Shown here: one piece after another, positions 27,201 to 38,007 of the stretch
How positions within the stretch are numbered: position 1 is the stretch's first letter
Layout of the letters: every line of letters starts with the position of its first letter
Assembly: GCF_000699445.3 (NCBI RefSeq)
Contig: NC_067196.1
Span: 42,313,806 to 42,377,805, forward strand
Length of the DNA: 64,000 nucleotides
Reading direction: 5' to 3'
Origin: Schistosoma haematobium
Lineage: Eukaryota; Platyhelminthes; Trematoda; Strigeidida; Schistosomatidae
The notes under the pieces: model-generated
The model's input: only the letters and a program-made list of their open reading frames with translations
Database searches by the model: none
Told to the model about the DNA's origin: nothing
Position numbers and translations under genes: made by a program

Positions 27201-30200
27201 TCAGTTTCGTACTCATAAATACTGTGATCTCTCATATTTGAGCAGCGTTTTTTTACCTTGCTACCCCAAACTGATTACAATCATTTTAGATATTGTTCAT
27301 TAATAGTAACTTGAAATATCTGGAATATGCCTTTAATAAACCATTTTATACTTAATGTTTTTTACGCTTTACATATTTTAATCTAAGTAGTTTGTAAGAT
27401 ATAGTCTATAGATGATGTTGTCTTTAGTGTTGTTATGTATGTGTGTTCTTTTGATTGATTATGCTAACGATTTTATGCATCATTTATGAACAGAGAAGTA
27501 CCTTTATGAACTATTATTCTCGGTAAAACTTATAAGAAATAAAGATAGGTCAGAATTGTTTAATCCACCCTACTGGTCTCTTATCACGTTATTTGGAAAT
27601 TTTCAGTCACCTTCAATTAAAGTATTCTACAAAGCTGAGCATATTTATATACAGTGTTCAGTTGTTTGACTAATTAAGTTGTTGCAACTTCAAAGTTATC
27701 CTAATTATGACTTTTAATTTGATGTTTTTGAAATGTGTAGAGCTGTAGCTTAGTATTTGATTTCTAACCATCAGTTTGCAAAAGCTGACTTGATTAGGTT
27801 TTGCTCGCTTCCCCCAAAATGAGTCTAATTCTTAATCTGTTTTAGAAAAATCCTAAAAGCAATTCCTCGTTTACGTTTATTTCTGTCAGATACTTTTTAT
27901 TGTCATTTAACATTGCTAACGGTTTGCTGTGAATTCACTAGTGAAACATGACCTGTCAGTTTTATTTTAATTAAGTTTAGTAAGTTAGTCACGTTTAGAG
28001 TAACTTTGTACTTATTGGTGAGTTTTAAATAATCACTGATCGGTCCACTCCTCAGTTGACTTAAATATTCAGATAGGAGAATATTTATCATTTAATTGTT
28101 AACGCACTCAATACCTCTTGCTTCCAGAATGTTGATCCAAACTTTACGTACTGGGGTCCACCACCACAGACTACTGGAGGATTCGATATGCTTCCACAGG
28201 ATATGATGAGCGGGTCAGATCCAAGAGATATGCAACGTCGAATGCCTGGTTATCCCCCACCTTCACAAATGTCAGGGTATACAGGACCTGGTGGTGGTGG
28301 GGCAAGTTATCCTCCTCAAATGGGTTGGCCACCTGGGCAGCATGATTCTGCAAAATGGAATCAATCTGTACCTAATTACAACTCTCAACCTGGACACAAA
28401 AATTTTGGTGGTCATGAGTTAAGCAGCAATGTATATATTGAAGGTGAAGAACCAGAAGATGAACAATCTGTGTATCCTAATTCGTCTTATGAATGCGGTA
28501 AATTCATTATTAATTTGTGTTTAGTTAGTTCTAGTCACAATCAGTATTTTGTTTTATTTAAATGTTACTTCTGTATATATTTAATAGTTAGTAGCTTTTA
28601 TACTACCGTCAGGAATAACTTTAAGTATTACCTGGAAGGTGTATATTATAGATTTGTCAAAGGCTGTAACTTTGGCCTATAACCTATCCTTCTGTCATAT
28701 CATAGTTCTACTATTAAATCTGACTTTTGGTCGTTCTTCAATAAATCGATTCTCCTTGTATAGTCTTTGGAACTGCGTGGTATGTACTTGGCAAAGATGA
28801 ACCAAACTGTTTTCAAAAAGTGATAGCAAGCTTTATCGTTCTATCTTTAATGGTTGTTTCAAGATTTAACTCCAACCACTTCAACAGAAGCTTAACCAGC
28901 TATTCGCAGCTTTGATTTCAGCTATTTTCGGTATGAGATAAAGGCACTGATTTTTAATTCATATCAAGCTATATAATTCCTCTCGTTTTTCGTTCTCTAA
29001 ATATCGGAATTGAATTATTGAGATGATTACTGTTCTTCACTTGTGATAAGTGTTGGGAGAGTCCCGGAAATATACCTCGTCACAATCTCCGGAGGCCCAG
29101 AAATGCCAGGAAATCTTCAGAGAAACATCTAGAAAATGGAGAGTCACGTGCTAGAGTGTTGATTGGATGTTTGCCCATACTACTACTATATTTATTATGG
29201 TCTCGAGAACTCCTAGAAGCTCTAGGTTGTGTGTAATTCTGCAAAGGCCATCGTTTTTCTGTTCATAAACTGACCTCAGAGTAAAGCTGTTGCTCGCGGT
29301 TCGCGCTTGCTCTAGTGTTTCAACTGACTTGTAGAAGTAGTCGGGGATAACCGAACAGGATAGGAAGACAGTTTAAGTGTGTCGGTAGCAAGACTTATCG
29401 ATAAGTACTGGCTGGTAAAGAAATGCTTTTCTACCTCCAGCGTATCGAAAAATGGGGGAGGAATTAAAAAGGATATCTAATTTTCACGTTGACCGTCCAT
29501 CTTCAGGAAGCTACTCGCTCCTATTCAGGCGAGGTATTAGGAAAGTGCTAAATATATAATCTAGTGGCTTAGTTATATTTTCTGAAGGATTTTAACGTAT
29601 TGATTGCTTAGATTGTGTACACACATTAAATTATTGGTTGGTTGTTAATTCTATTCATCCAAATTTATTTGTTGGCCGAACATTTAAAATGATATATTTC
29701 ATTATTTTGGATGTCGTTTTAATCACTGGTTGATGCATAAATAAATCCTCACGTAACATTCTTACTTTCTTTATTCCACTGACCCATTTCAGTTTTGTTC
29801 CACTCAATAAGTAGCATAAAAGACTTGTTTTTCGGCCAATAGTGAACAACCATACCAGTAGTAGCTATCAACAATTTAAGTATGATATAACAAGCCAATA
29901 TTTTATTTATGAAAATCCCCGCTCTTAACCACTGAATGATGACATTCTTTAACATTCTCAATTCTTTTTATGTAGTTGAGCGAAATACATGACAGAAAAT
30001 AAAAGACGAGATTGTATTTGAAGTAAACAATAATATATACACGTATGTATAGCACGAAATATAAGTGAATAGACTTGGTTTCTTTTATACTGTCTCGGTC
30101 TGTTCATTCAGTTACAATATTCATCTAAGGAGTTGATTCTCGATTTGTTTATAAGATAAGGAAATAAAAGACAAGTTAGTTACATAGTATATATATATAT

Positions 30201-30459
30201 ATATATTTCATTGGAGATACTTCAAATTGATGTCTTTGAATTTTTTCATGGGTTCTTATTTCTTTATAATCTATTACGAAAGTGCAAAATCTGTTTCTTG
30301 ATTAGTAACCCATTAACTATCTTATTGAATATACTTCAAATTTGTCTCATGCAAATTATCTTAAAGAAGAAATGTTAGCTTTCATCTGACTAAATTTCAT
30401 TTTATCCTTAATTATTATAAAGGTATATACCACATACATTATGTGCTATGTACATATTG

Positions 30460-30533
<74 letters not shown>

Positions 30534-33500
30534 TTTTCCTTTTATAGGATCTTATGGAGGTTATTATAATCATAACAATAACGATTATCGACAGTATGAA
30601 GACTCTTCTCATGGTGTTCGAAATACACGAGACAATCAAAATAATCGTGATGAGAAACCTCGAACATTTCGCGGTAGTCGTCCTTCACGATTTTCCTCTG
30701 CTCCATCTCATCCTGAGACAGGTAATGAAAAGAAAATTGATCGTAGTGATACTGGAAAAAATACTGTCAGTATGGAACAGCAACACATAACACCTAAGAC
30801 TGATCTAGAAATGCCGAAAAATTCAGAAAATTCTATGATACCGGTTGTTGAATCTTATGACATAAATCAAAAATTCCCCGCTTGGCAATTACCTGCAGGA
30901 TTAGTACATCCATTAATTCGATTAAAAGATTTTGATTTTACTCCACTGAATGAAAACAATTTGCAATTATTACCTCCAACAACACCGTCTGAACGTTTGC
31001 TTATGGCATTGGAGAATTTCTACATGCCACCCACCCCAGATAAACCACGTGACGGCGAAGGTTGGGAACACATGGCTCTTCATGAATTTTATACGAAAAA
31101 AGAACGCGCTCGTCCTTCTGAGCATAAAGAAAACGATGTTAGTCAAATTTTTTGTAACTTGGAAATTTCGCTTAAAATGTTTTGTAATTAGATGTTTCCA
31201 ATTTTAATATTTACTTATTTATTAGTTTGAATAATTACCACTTGAGGAAAATATAGAGGTGACTATCCTTTTGCACTTAATAGATTTTCCCCAAACGCTT
31301 ATTTAAATAAAAAAACATTCTTTTCAACAAATTCACATCAATTTCTATGATTATGAATTTAAATTAACGTTCAAAAGGGAATAACTAAGTTTGGGACAAA
31401 ATACATCAAATAAATTAATTTTATATCTCATATTATAGTCTAACTACCTTTTGCTTCAAAATTCAATTTATAAAAACATAGTGTTAATATTGAATTTTGT
31501 TCTATATTCTTAAGACAAACTTTTTCCTTTAATTTTTACCCAAAGAATTTTCAGCTGTAATTACACTTTTGTGTGTACTTGTGTTGTGTACTATTGAAGC
31601 CACTCGTTTATTCATGGCTCAATTGCTTTCTTTTAGATTAAATCACAAACTCATAACAATACAATCAATTAAATAATATTTTCAGAAATTATGGATTAGT
31701 AAAATATTTCTGACATTTTTATCATTCATATTAATCAGTTTATCGTTTCCACTTGAATAGTTTATATCACATTGACCAATATTATTGTTTGTTCGGATGA
31801 GTTTAAAGAATTATTGGATTTAATTAGTAAATAATGCATTGATAATTTTTATTAAACAGTTTGTAGTCGATTTTCAATCTTTTAGCAAGGTATCAAAAAT
31901 CAACATTTATCTAATGGCAAAAGGTAGATTGAAACATTCTATCTTTAGTTGTAAAGATAAGCTGTTACGTTCAATATGGTTTGTATATTTTGTGCTATTA
32001 ATTTATATAGTCTCGTTCTTCTGGGTCGTTCATAAAGTAAATGTGCTATACCTTCTAGCACTTAATATATGTATTGTTCTTTATTTCATTTGTATAGAGA
32101 GACAACACATCTACCAGCAAAGCAAAGTCAAATCGACGCCGTCAGCATAGTGGAGGTAGTTATGCAAGTAGTCATTCAGAATATGATTTCACAAATGAAT
32201 TAGTTCCAGACCTTCAACGTGACATAGTGGTTGACGTTGAAAAGCCGTTTTCACGTGACAATTCAGATAAGGAAGGTCCCCTTGGGCCATCACAATTAGC
32301 ATATATAACATCTTATCCCAAACTTGCAGTTGGTCAACCTCTCAGAACTGGCCTTGAAGCACTGACCTTGGCCCCTCCTCCTATGCAGTGTATGCAAGGA
32401 CAGCTAACACATAATTATAGTGCTTATAAAACAGCTGGTATGCAACCGGGTATTCCCATACCTGTCCCTCCGTTACCAGGTTTACTAGGTGCCATTCCAC
32501 CTGGACCAAGTGGATTCCCTAATACAAGCTTTCTACAATTTCCTCCTCCGGTCAATCAGCCACCACCAACCCTTCCACTGCCTCAAGGTTTGATTCAAAG
32601 GCCCCCACCAGGATTTTCTGTTGACCGTTTTGAATCTCGTGGGTCGCGATCTCGTTCTAGGTTTGTGCTAAATTTTAAAAGTTTCTGATATATATCTTAT
32701 AGAGAACTGTTAGATATAATGCCTATATAATTCATTATATCAAATCGCTTTCAGTAGGTTACAATAAGTATACTTTATTTACTGAAGATTATTTAATTAT
32801 TCCTTACACAGTTTGCTTCGAAATTCATCTTTTACAGATCTGATTCACGTTCAAAGTCTCATTCTCATTCTGCGGATTCACGTTCTCGTGACTTTCGTTC
32901 TCGTTCACGATCACAATCTAGATCTCATAGTTCTCAAAGTAGATCTCAGTCACGCTCTGATTCTCGTGATTCTCGTTCCAAATCTGTGTCACCTAATAAT
33001 GATGATGAAACTGGTAGCAACCAGTCACGTGGCCTTTCAAGAGATCGAAGACGTAACAGGTTAGTTGTGCTTGCATTTCATACCTGATTTCCCTATGCTT
33101 CCTTCGTATGCTCAAAGTATTAGTAGTATACATTCTTACTTTTCCTTCATGTCTTTCTGATCTTTATGCCAATGTAAATTGTAGTATAAGAAGCTTGGTG
33201 TATTCTGTTGTTAGGCATACTTTTTTTTCGATATTATGGTTGTCTATTCAGTTAGTTGGTGTCTAAATTATTAGCATATGATAAATTACGCTTTCCGTAA
33301 TTAAAGACATTTGGTAGTATTACTGTACAATTCGGTTGTATTTAGCTTGTATGTAGTCTTTAAAAATATCGGGCGAAATAACAACGAAAGACAAGGTAGA
33401 CAATTGGGAGAATACAATTTACATTTCTAGGAATATGGATTTTAACCTCAGAGCTTGGTTTCGGTAGATGGAATTAATAGGACGAAACGGCCGTCCAGTG

Positions 33501-34465
33501 CTTCCAGGTTTTCCATGGTGGTCTAGCTTCAATTGGCTTATGATTAAAATTAAGAAATTAAAATAACAGGATCTTGGGAGGTATTTTCAGAAAAATGCAT
33601 ATTTATGTACAGCGAATCTATTTTGTTATAAAACTCACTATTTTTCATAATTTCCGTAGTAATTTAGGTGTGAACAATCATTTACTAGATGTAAAAAGGG
33701 CCATACGAGCTAAACAGTTAATTCTTCATTGCTTAATATCGCTTATACTTCAAATTACTTTTTTTTCTTTTTCAGATCACGTTCACGAAGCTCAGGTTCA
33801 CCGTTTGCTCGATTCACTTCAGCTCCTGGACCTGGTGGTTTAGGAGCAGCCGGTGGAGGCGGTAGCGGTGGGAATATAAATGCTGCTCGTGCTGCTGCAA
33901 TAGCAGCTGCGGTTTCCATAGCTAATTCAATCAACGCACAATCTGGCTGGTCCAATAACAATGTTAGTAATAGTAACAATACTAGTAATAATATACCCAC
34001 TAACGCATTTAACAACCAAGGCTTTAGCGGGCCTGGTCTTTTACCAGGTGGTCCGTACGCAGACACCAATAGAATAACCTACTATGGCGGCGGATTTCAA
34101 CCTGTGAGTCAATTATATTATTGATAGTATAATGTAGTTTCTGACTGATGTTTTTATAAATCCGAAGGGTGTAGAGCAAAACTGCATGTCTAGTTACTAT
34201 AAGTTTATTAAATCACTTATAGATAATTTATGAATAATTTTTGAAAAAAGCTTACGAATGAACCCATATAAATATACATATATATATATATATATATATA
34301 TTTCAGAACCAGGGACAACACAATCGTGGCGGTGGTGTTGGCGGCGGCGGTTCACGTGGTGGTTACAATTCCAATAATTTACCAGGGCGAGGAGGCGGTA
34401 ATATGCGATACCATGGGTCGGACGATCGCTTTTATCCACCTCCACGCGATCACCAACGTCGATAA
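15051..34465 (+). CDS. CHERP: CHERP: U2 snRNP-associated SURP/CID splicing factor (11 exons)
   Basis: Exons: 15051-15287, 18002-18550, 20293-20523, 22724-22918, 25968-26159, 28128-28497, 30548-31137, 32098-32660, 32838-33059, 33776-34103, 34307-34465. Their lengths sum to 3636 nt and every junction keeps frame, giving 1211 aa (human CHERP is about 916). Order of parts: SURP (about residues 14-64), a Tyr/His/Pro-rich insert (about 80-200), a CID-like domain (about 255-400), a Gln/His stretch, Pro/Gly-rich low complexity, the conserved block LPAGLVHPLIRLKDFDF to GWEHMALHEFYTKK (about 703-780), an RS-rich tract (about 970-1060), and a Gly/Asn/Ala-rich end. CHERP is known as a nuclear U2 snRNP-associated factor in splicing. 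The C-terminal G-patch found in animal CHERP is missing. The exon 2 acceptor (AAG at 18001) is chosen because the nearby CAG at 18015 breaks frame. Confidence 0.92.
15288..18001. other. CHERP intron 1
   Basis: 2.7 kb, no internal gene. A sequence at about 16890-17230 (minus strand) looks repeat-like but lacks recognisable motifs. Confidence 0.5.
18002..18550 (+). CDS. CHERP: CHERP exon 2 (low-complexity insert and helix)
   Basis: Residues 80-262. The first part is rich in Tyr, His, Pro and Gly; the last 60 residues form a charged helix (SEKNLAAQHESLLARQNVEI) leading to QMNE, which aligns with the helix before the CHERP CID. The tyrosine/histidine-rich part is longer than in human CHERP. The donor GAA/GTTAGT is clear; the acceptor is less certain. 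Confidence 0.82.
18551..20292. other. CHERP intron 2
   Basis: Contains a short (TTA)n run at about 18619-18642 and a weak tRNA-SINE-like remnant near 19080-19140. No gene. Confidence 0.4.
20293..20523 (+). CDS. CHERP: CHERP exon 3 (CID, first half)
   Basis: Residues 263-339. IQPLIEACTKENISKGKSW and LRLHLVYLLNDLLHHSKRR are diagnostic for the CHERP CID-type helical domain; the LLNDLLHH helix is the family's most conserved stretch. Acceptor TTTAG/ATG, donor CAA/GTATGT, both phase 0. Confidence 0.93.
20669..20694 (+). repeat. (CAGT)n microsatellite
   Basis: Six to seven tandem CAGT units. Similar GACT runs follow the retrotransposon end near 24087, so it may be a leftover retroelement tail. Confidence 0.7.
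21835..22030 (-). repeat. Dispersed repeat family R1, copy 2
   Basis: Reverse complement of the repeat at 42765-43030, matching from GTATGTTTGAAAT through GGGCTAGG and AGGACCGATAA to TCTCTAATTGGC. Confidence 0.65.
22724..22918 (+). CDS. CHERP: CHERP exon 4 (CID, second half)
   Basis: Residues 340-404. ALHETVPVIFCLATEIADDE and RVLSLWETNSYLP correspond to the last CID helices (human LLQLWEKNGYF). Acceptor CTACAG, donor AAG/GTCAGT. Confidence 0.92.
23715..24110 (+). mobile_element. Non-LTR retrotransposon 3' end with GACT tail
   Basis: The + strand encodes the usual end of a schistosome RT ORF (LETLCDMAQNRSQWRRCIHF, about 23814-23875), followed by a 3' UTR and a (GACT)n tail at about 24084-24098. 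It is 5'-truncated. Confidence 0.6.
24299..24490 (-). mobile_element. Reverse transcriptase fragment (palm motif A)
   Basis: The minus strand encodes VVLLDLKAAFDSVDREVLWQ, which contains the RT motif A catalytic Asp, then GVPQKYINLVKALYSNTTSR. The fragment ends in a run of GACT-like units at 24299-24355 and has no downstream YADD region. It belongs to a family different from the RTE copies, judged by its motif A context. Confidence 0.8.
25968..26159 (+). CDS. CHERP: CHERP exon 5 (helical Gln/His region)
   Basis: Residues 405-468. ERQHQEFADHVLRQLASSH aligns with the human helix that follows the CID (TQHEEFVTSLAQQ). Human CHERP has a polyglutamine run here; this copy has a His/Ser-rich stretch instead. 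Confidence 0.9.
26160..28127. other. CHERP intron 5
   Basis: AT-rich, no gene or recognisable repeat. Confidence 0.5.
28128..28497 (+). CDS. CHERP: CHERP exon 6 (Pro/Gly/Met-rich)
   Basis: Residues 469-592. Low-complexity Pro/Gly/Tyr sequence with TYWGPPPQTTGG and SYPPQMGWPPGQ, like the Trp/Pro/Gly repeats of human CHERP. It ends in an acidic patch (EGEEPEDEQ). Donor TGCG/GTAAAT leaves phase 1. Confidence 0.88.
29051..29399 (+). mobile_element. Possible solo LTR
   Basis: A 349-bp block of GC-richer sequence begins TGTTGGGAGAG and is flanked by GATAAG on both sides (29045-29050 and 29400-29405). It does not end in CA, so the LTR reading is tentative. Confidence 0.35.
30464..30531. repeat. 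(AT)n microsatellite next to CHERP exon 7
   Basis: About 34 AT units end 17 bases before the exon 7 acceptor. Only a short pyrimidine run (TTCTTTTCCTTTTATAG) separates the two. The apparent Tyr/Ile frame through it is an artefact. Confidence 0.95.
30548..31137 (+). CDS. CHERP: CHERP exon 7 (conserved CHERP block)
   Basis: Residues 592-788. After an Asn/Arg-rich start come LPAGLVHPLIRLKDFDF, PPTTPSERLLMALENFYMPP and GEGWEHMALHEFYTKK, the strongest CHERP-specific signature. Donor GAT/GTTAGT, phase 0. Confidence 0.93.
31138..32097. other. CHERP intron 7
   Basis: AT-rich, nothing recognisable. Confidence 0.5.
32098..32660 (+). CDS. CHERP: CHERP exon 8 (proline-rich)
   Basis: Residues 789-976. 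It begins DNTSTSKAKSNRRR, continues into a long Pro-rich stretch (PIPVPPLPGLLGAIPPGPSG), and ends SRGSRSRSR, the start of the RS tract. Acceptor GTATAG and donor TCTAG/GTTTGT give phase 2. Confidence 0.9.
32838..33059 (+). CDS. CHERP: CHERP exon 9 (RS domain)
   Basis: Residues about 976-1050, a run of Arg-Ser and Ser-Arg dipeptides typical of splicing factors. Phase 2 at both ends keeps frame with exons 8 and 10. Exon 9 is a multiple of three (222 nt), so skipping it would preserve frame. Confidence 0.9.
33060..33775. other. CHERP intron 9 with SINE tail fragment
   Basis: A hammerhead-SINE 3' fragment lies at 33475-33545. No G-patch exon is visible in any frame. Confidence 0.6.
33475..33545 (+). 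mobile_element. Hammerhead-SINE 3' fragment
   Basis: Starts inside the ribozyme (AGGACGAAACGGCCGTC: stem II strand, GAAA, stem III and cleavage triplet) and runs through the SINE tail (CTTCCAGGTTTTCCATGGTG). The 5' half of the ribozyme and the tRNA head are absent. Confidence 0.75.
33776..34103 (+). CDS. CHERP: CHERP exon 10 (Gly/Ala/Asn-rich)
   Basis: Residues about 1050-1159. It ends the RS tract (RSRSRSSGSPFARF), then has GGLGAAGGGGSGGN, an Ala run and an Asn/Ser run. No G-patch motif. Donor CCT/GTGAGT, phase 0. Confidence 0.88.
34307..34465 (+). CDS. CHERP: CHERP exon 11 (C-terminal Gly/Arg end)
   Basis: Residues 1160-1211 plus stop. RGG-like (NRGGGVGGGGSRGGYN), ending PPPRDHQRR. The acceptor TTTCAG lies directly against a (TA)n tract, leaving almost no pyrimidine tract. 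The RGG-like end suggests RNA contact, an inference. Confidence 0.85.
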   Translation, partial: NQGQHNRGGGVGGGGSRGGYNSNNLPGRGGGNMRYHGSDDRFYPPPRDHQRR

Positions 34466-34626
34466 AAATGCTTTACTTGTTCATGAGATATTTTCGAATT
34501 ATACTCTTTGACTTTTGCATTGTTTCTATTAATGAATATCATTCATGTGACTGTAAATTCAAACAATCTAAATACAACTATATATTGTTTGTTATGAGTC
34601 GTTCTTTCTGTTTTCCGGTCAGTGAG

Positions 34627-34632
34627 AATAAA
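34627..34632 (+). terminator. Candidate CHERP polyadenylation signal
   Basis: AATAAA, 162 bases after the CHERP stop codon, the first canonical hexamer downstream. Confidence 0.6.
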
Positions 34633-34851
34633 GTTGCTATTCAACGTAATGTTAAATACCATGAGAATGGTTATAATATACTGTTTGTATGAAGTTCTAA
34701 TATATAACGAGCAGCTAATGTTTTGCATAATCTTATTTCATACTGAAAGAGTTTAACCAATAGTGAAAGGTTATTTTTACCATAACATGTTTTAATATGC
34801 GAGTATATGTCTAGTTGGTTAGCATTATATTGTTGTTGAGTTTTAAATGAG

Positions 34852-34974
34852 ATCATGAACCGATCATTATTAGATCACCATTGAAAACCTGGACGTATTA
34901 GACGACCGTGTCGTCCTATGCTGTCCAATGCTTCCAAGTTTCCAATGGTGGTCTAATATTGATCAGTTCATGAT
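34852..34974. repeat. 42-bp inverted repeat made of hammerhead-SINE tails
   Basis: The arms 34852-34893 and 34933-34974 match at 37 of 42 positions as reverse complements, around a 39-bp core. The arms are the SINE tail in opposite orientations. The core holds a decayed minus-strand ribozyme 3' half (AGGACGACACGGTCGTC). Confidence 0.75.
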
Positions 34975-35474
34975 TTCAACTATAGCATCATATTGTTGAA
35001 TTCACAACGGTCATTGCTAAAAATTTGTCAGGTTGATAAATCCAATACTTCACCATTCTACAGATGTAATATTAATATCAAGCAGCAACTTTATCATTGA
35101 TGCACTCAACTTTTAATCAGTACGTCACAGGTTCACAGTAGGTCATACATACTTGTGTTTTTCAACAATCTGGCTAATATCACTGGTTGTTACATAAATT
35201 GTATAACTCAAAGCCATTTATATCAACCTGTACTATGTAAACAAGTTATATCATCATTTTTATCTCATTATTACTTAAGGTGCAACGACTACCGATTAGA
35301 GCTATGATGAAAAGATTTAGGATCTGGATTGGTAAAAATAGACGACTTTACAATAATTCTATTATTTTCTTAGGGTCCCTAAAACACTAAACTTGTATTC
35401 ACTTTCCTTCTATTTATGTTATCTTGAGATGTTTTGTTCCTGTTTTTTATTTTGGGTCATTTTAGCAGCACAAA
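34975..35474. other. Intergenic, no gene seen
   Basis: AT-rich sequence between the CHERP 3' region and the RTE copy. Confidence 0.4.
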
Positions 35475-38007
35475 CTTTACTACGCCTGTTACCTTTCGTG
35501 GATGAGCATAGGCCGCCCATTAGCATTCTCCATCCAACTCTGTCATGGGCAATCCTTTTTATTACTTTTTATTTGCTATTCATACTTTTGATATCTGCTT
35601 CCGATTCCCGAGGCAGTGTGTTCTTTAGTCGTCCTCCTCTCCTTAATCCTTCAGGATTCCAAGTTGGGGCTTGCCTCATGATGCAGTTTGGTGATTTCCT
35701 CAATTTGTGTCCTATTCACTTCCAACGTCTTTTCCAAATTTCCTCCTCATATGACATCTGGTTTGTTCTCTCTCAAAGTAGACTGTTGCTGCTGGTATCC
35801 GGTCAACGGACGTTGAATATCTTACGTAGACAATGGTTTACAAATACTTGTACATTTCGGATTATGGTTGTAGTAGTTCTTCAAGTTTCAGCTCCGTTAA
35901 ATAGTATTGTCTTGACGTCCGTATTGAAGATTTTGACTTTGATATTGGTTGACAGTTGTTTTGAGTCTCAGATGTTCTTCAGTAGTTGGAATGCTAGCTT
36001 TGCTTTGTCAATCCTTGCCTTCACTTTTGCACCAGATCTTCCCTGTTTATCTATGACGCTGTCCAGGTACATGAAAGTTTCCACCTCTTTCAGTGCTTCT
36101 CCATCGAGTTTGATTGGAGTTGTGCTCTCTGTGTTATCTTTGAGGAGCTTGCATTTTCCCTTCAGTATGCTGAGGCCTACTACTTCAGAGGCTGCTACTA
36201 CGCTGGCTGTCTCCACCTGGATTTGTTGATGTGTATGAGATAGATGAGCTAGCTCATCTGTGAGCACCCTTGTTTTGCACTGATCCTCATTTGCAATGCG
36301 TCTGCCAGTTGTCCTCAATGCACCACTTTGCAGTGTAGTCCGTTGTATGGATTCCAGATAATGATGACGATTTTCTCAGCTAGTCACTCCATAGTTTCGA
36401 GGAAGGTTCCATAATTTTCTATCTACACTGTCAAATGATTTTTCATAATTAAGGAAATTGATGTATAGTGACGAATTCCATTCAATTGATTGTTCAACGA
36501 TGATCCGTAGCGTCGCGATTCGGTCTGTGCACGACCGATCCTTACGGAATCCGATCTAATGATCTCGAAGTTGGGCGCCCACTGAGTTTTTAATCTGGTT
36601 CATCAACACTTTGTTGAAAACGTTTCCTGGCACTGATAGTAGTGTGATGCCTCTACAGCTAAGTTATCAAACTGTTCGGATCTCCCTTCATTTGTATCTT
36701 GATTAGATAACTTTCTTTACAGTCTGTCGGCACTTGTTCTTCCTCCCGAATCTTCCTGATTAGAGTGTGAAGCATGTTTGCAGTTACTTTTGTGTTTAAC
36801 TTCAGTGCTCCAGCTGGTATATTGTCAGGTCCTGCTGCTTTCCTGCTCTTGATTTGTCTGTTGGCCATCCTGGTTGCTTCGATTGTTGGTGGAGTGACAT
36901 CGATAGGAAGATGTGCGCTGCTTCAATGTCCGGTGGGTTCAGCGGGTCTTATCAAGAGTTCTTCAAAGTGCACTACCCACCGATTCCTCTATTCTTGAGT
37001 CTCAATGATTGACTTGCTTCATTCGTCCTTGACTGTTTACCTTGGTTCACTATATTTCTCTGTCAATTTCTTCATCGTGTAATATAGTTGTTTCATATTT
37101 CCTTCTCTTGCAGCTTTCTCCACTCTCATTGCTAGATCTTCCACGTATTTATGCTTGTCAGTTCTCCACTTCATTGTATGCATCAGTGTATTCAGCTTGT
37201 GCCTTAACTTGCTGTGTTCTGATTCGGCTGTTGTTAATTGCTGTCTTCTTGTTCTTCTTTTCTTGAATCAAATACAGGGTTTCCATAGAGACCTATTCCT
37301 TATAAAAGTGCTTCTTCAGGCTTAGAACCTGCTGACACATTGAAGTTAATGCTTCACTGGTCTCTTTCCAGTTGTCCTCCATAGTAGTTTCTTCTTCCTT
37401 CAGTAGATCTTGTAAGGCTTGAAACCTGTTGTTGAGAGATATCTTGAATTCGTTGAGTTTGTTAGTATGTGGAAGGAAGGCAGTATTGAACCTTTGTAGT
37501 GCTGATTGTCCAGTTGTCCAGTACTTCTTGAGATTCAGTTTCAACATGGCAATCATCAGCTAGTGATGATCTGAAGCTATGTCAGCTCCTCTCATGATTC
37601 TCACGTCTTCCATTGTCCTTCTGGATTCTTTAGTGATACAACTATGACCGATCTGGTTCTTTCTAGAATAGTCGGGGAGACCCATGTAGCTTTGTTTATG
37701 TGTTTGTGTGGGAATAATTTGCCTCATGTAACCAATCTGTTAAATGCACATAAATTCGCAAATCTCTCACCATTCTCGTTCCTTTCTCCCAGTCAGTCCA
37801 TGCTGTCCTGTGATATCTTCATATCCGATGTTGTCCATTCCAACTTTGGCGTTTAGATCTCCCATCAGGATGGTCAGGTCGTTTCCCTAGCACTTTGCTA
37901 GAATGGATTGTAGCATCTCGTAGAACTGATCTTCATCGTCGTCGTCGTTACTGTCATTGGTGTGTGCATAACATTTGAAAACATTCATCGTGATTACTTT
38001 CTTCTTT

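Larger units (their letters stand above)
28498..30547. other. CHERP intron 6
   Basis: Contains the LTR-like insert at 29051-29399, a short (AT)n at about 30187-30206 and a long one at about 30464-30531. No gene. Confidence 0.5.

Noticed and set aside
30448..30547. N-terminal Tyr/Ile repeat protein segment
   Set aside because: It is translation of the (AT)n microsatellite and intron end; the true exon begins at 30548.
35393..36229. 278-codon + strand ORF rich in Leu/Phe/Ser
   Set aside because: It is the antisense shadow of the RTE C-terminal region on the minus strand.
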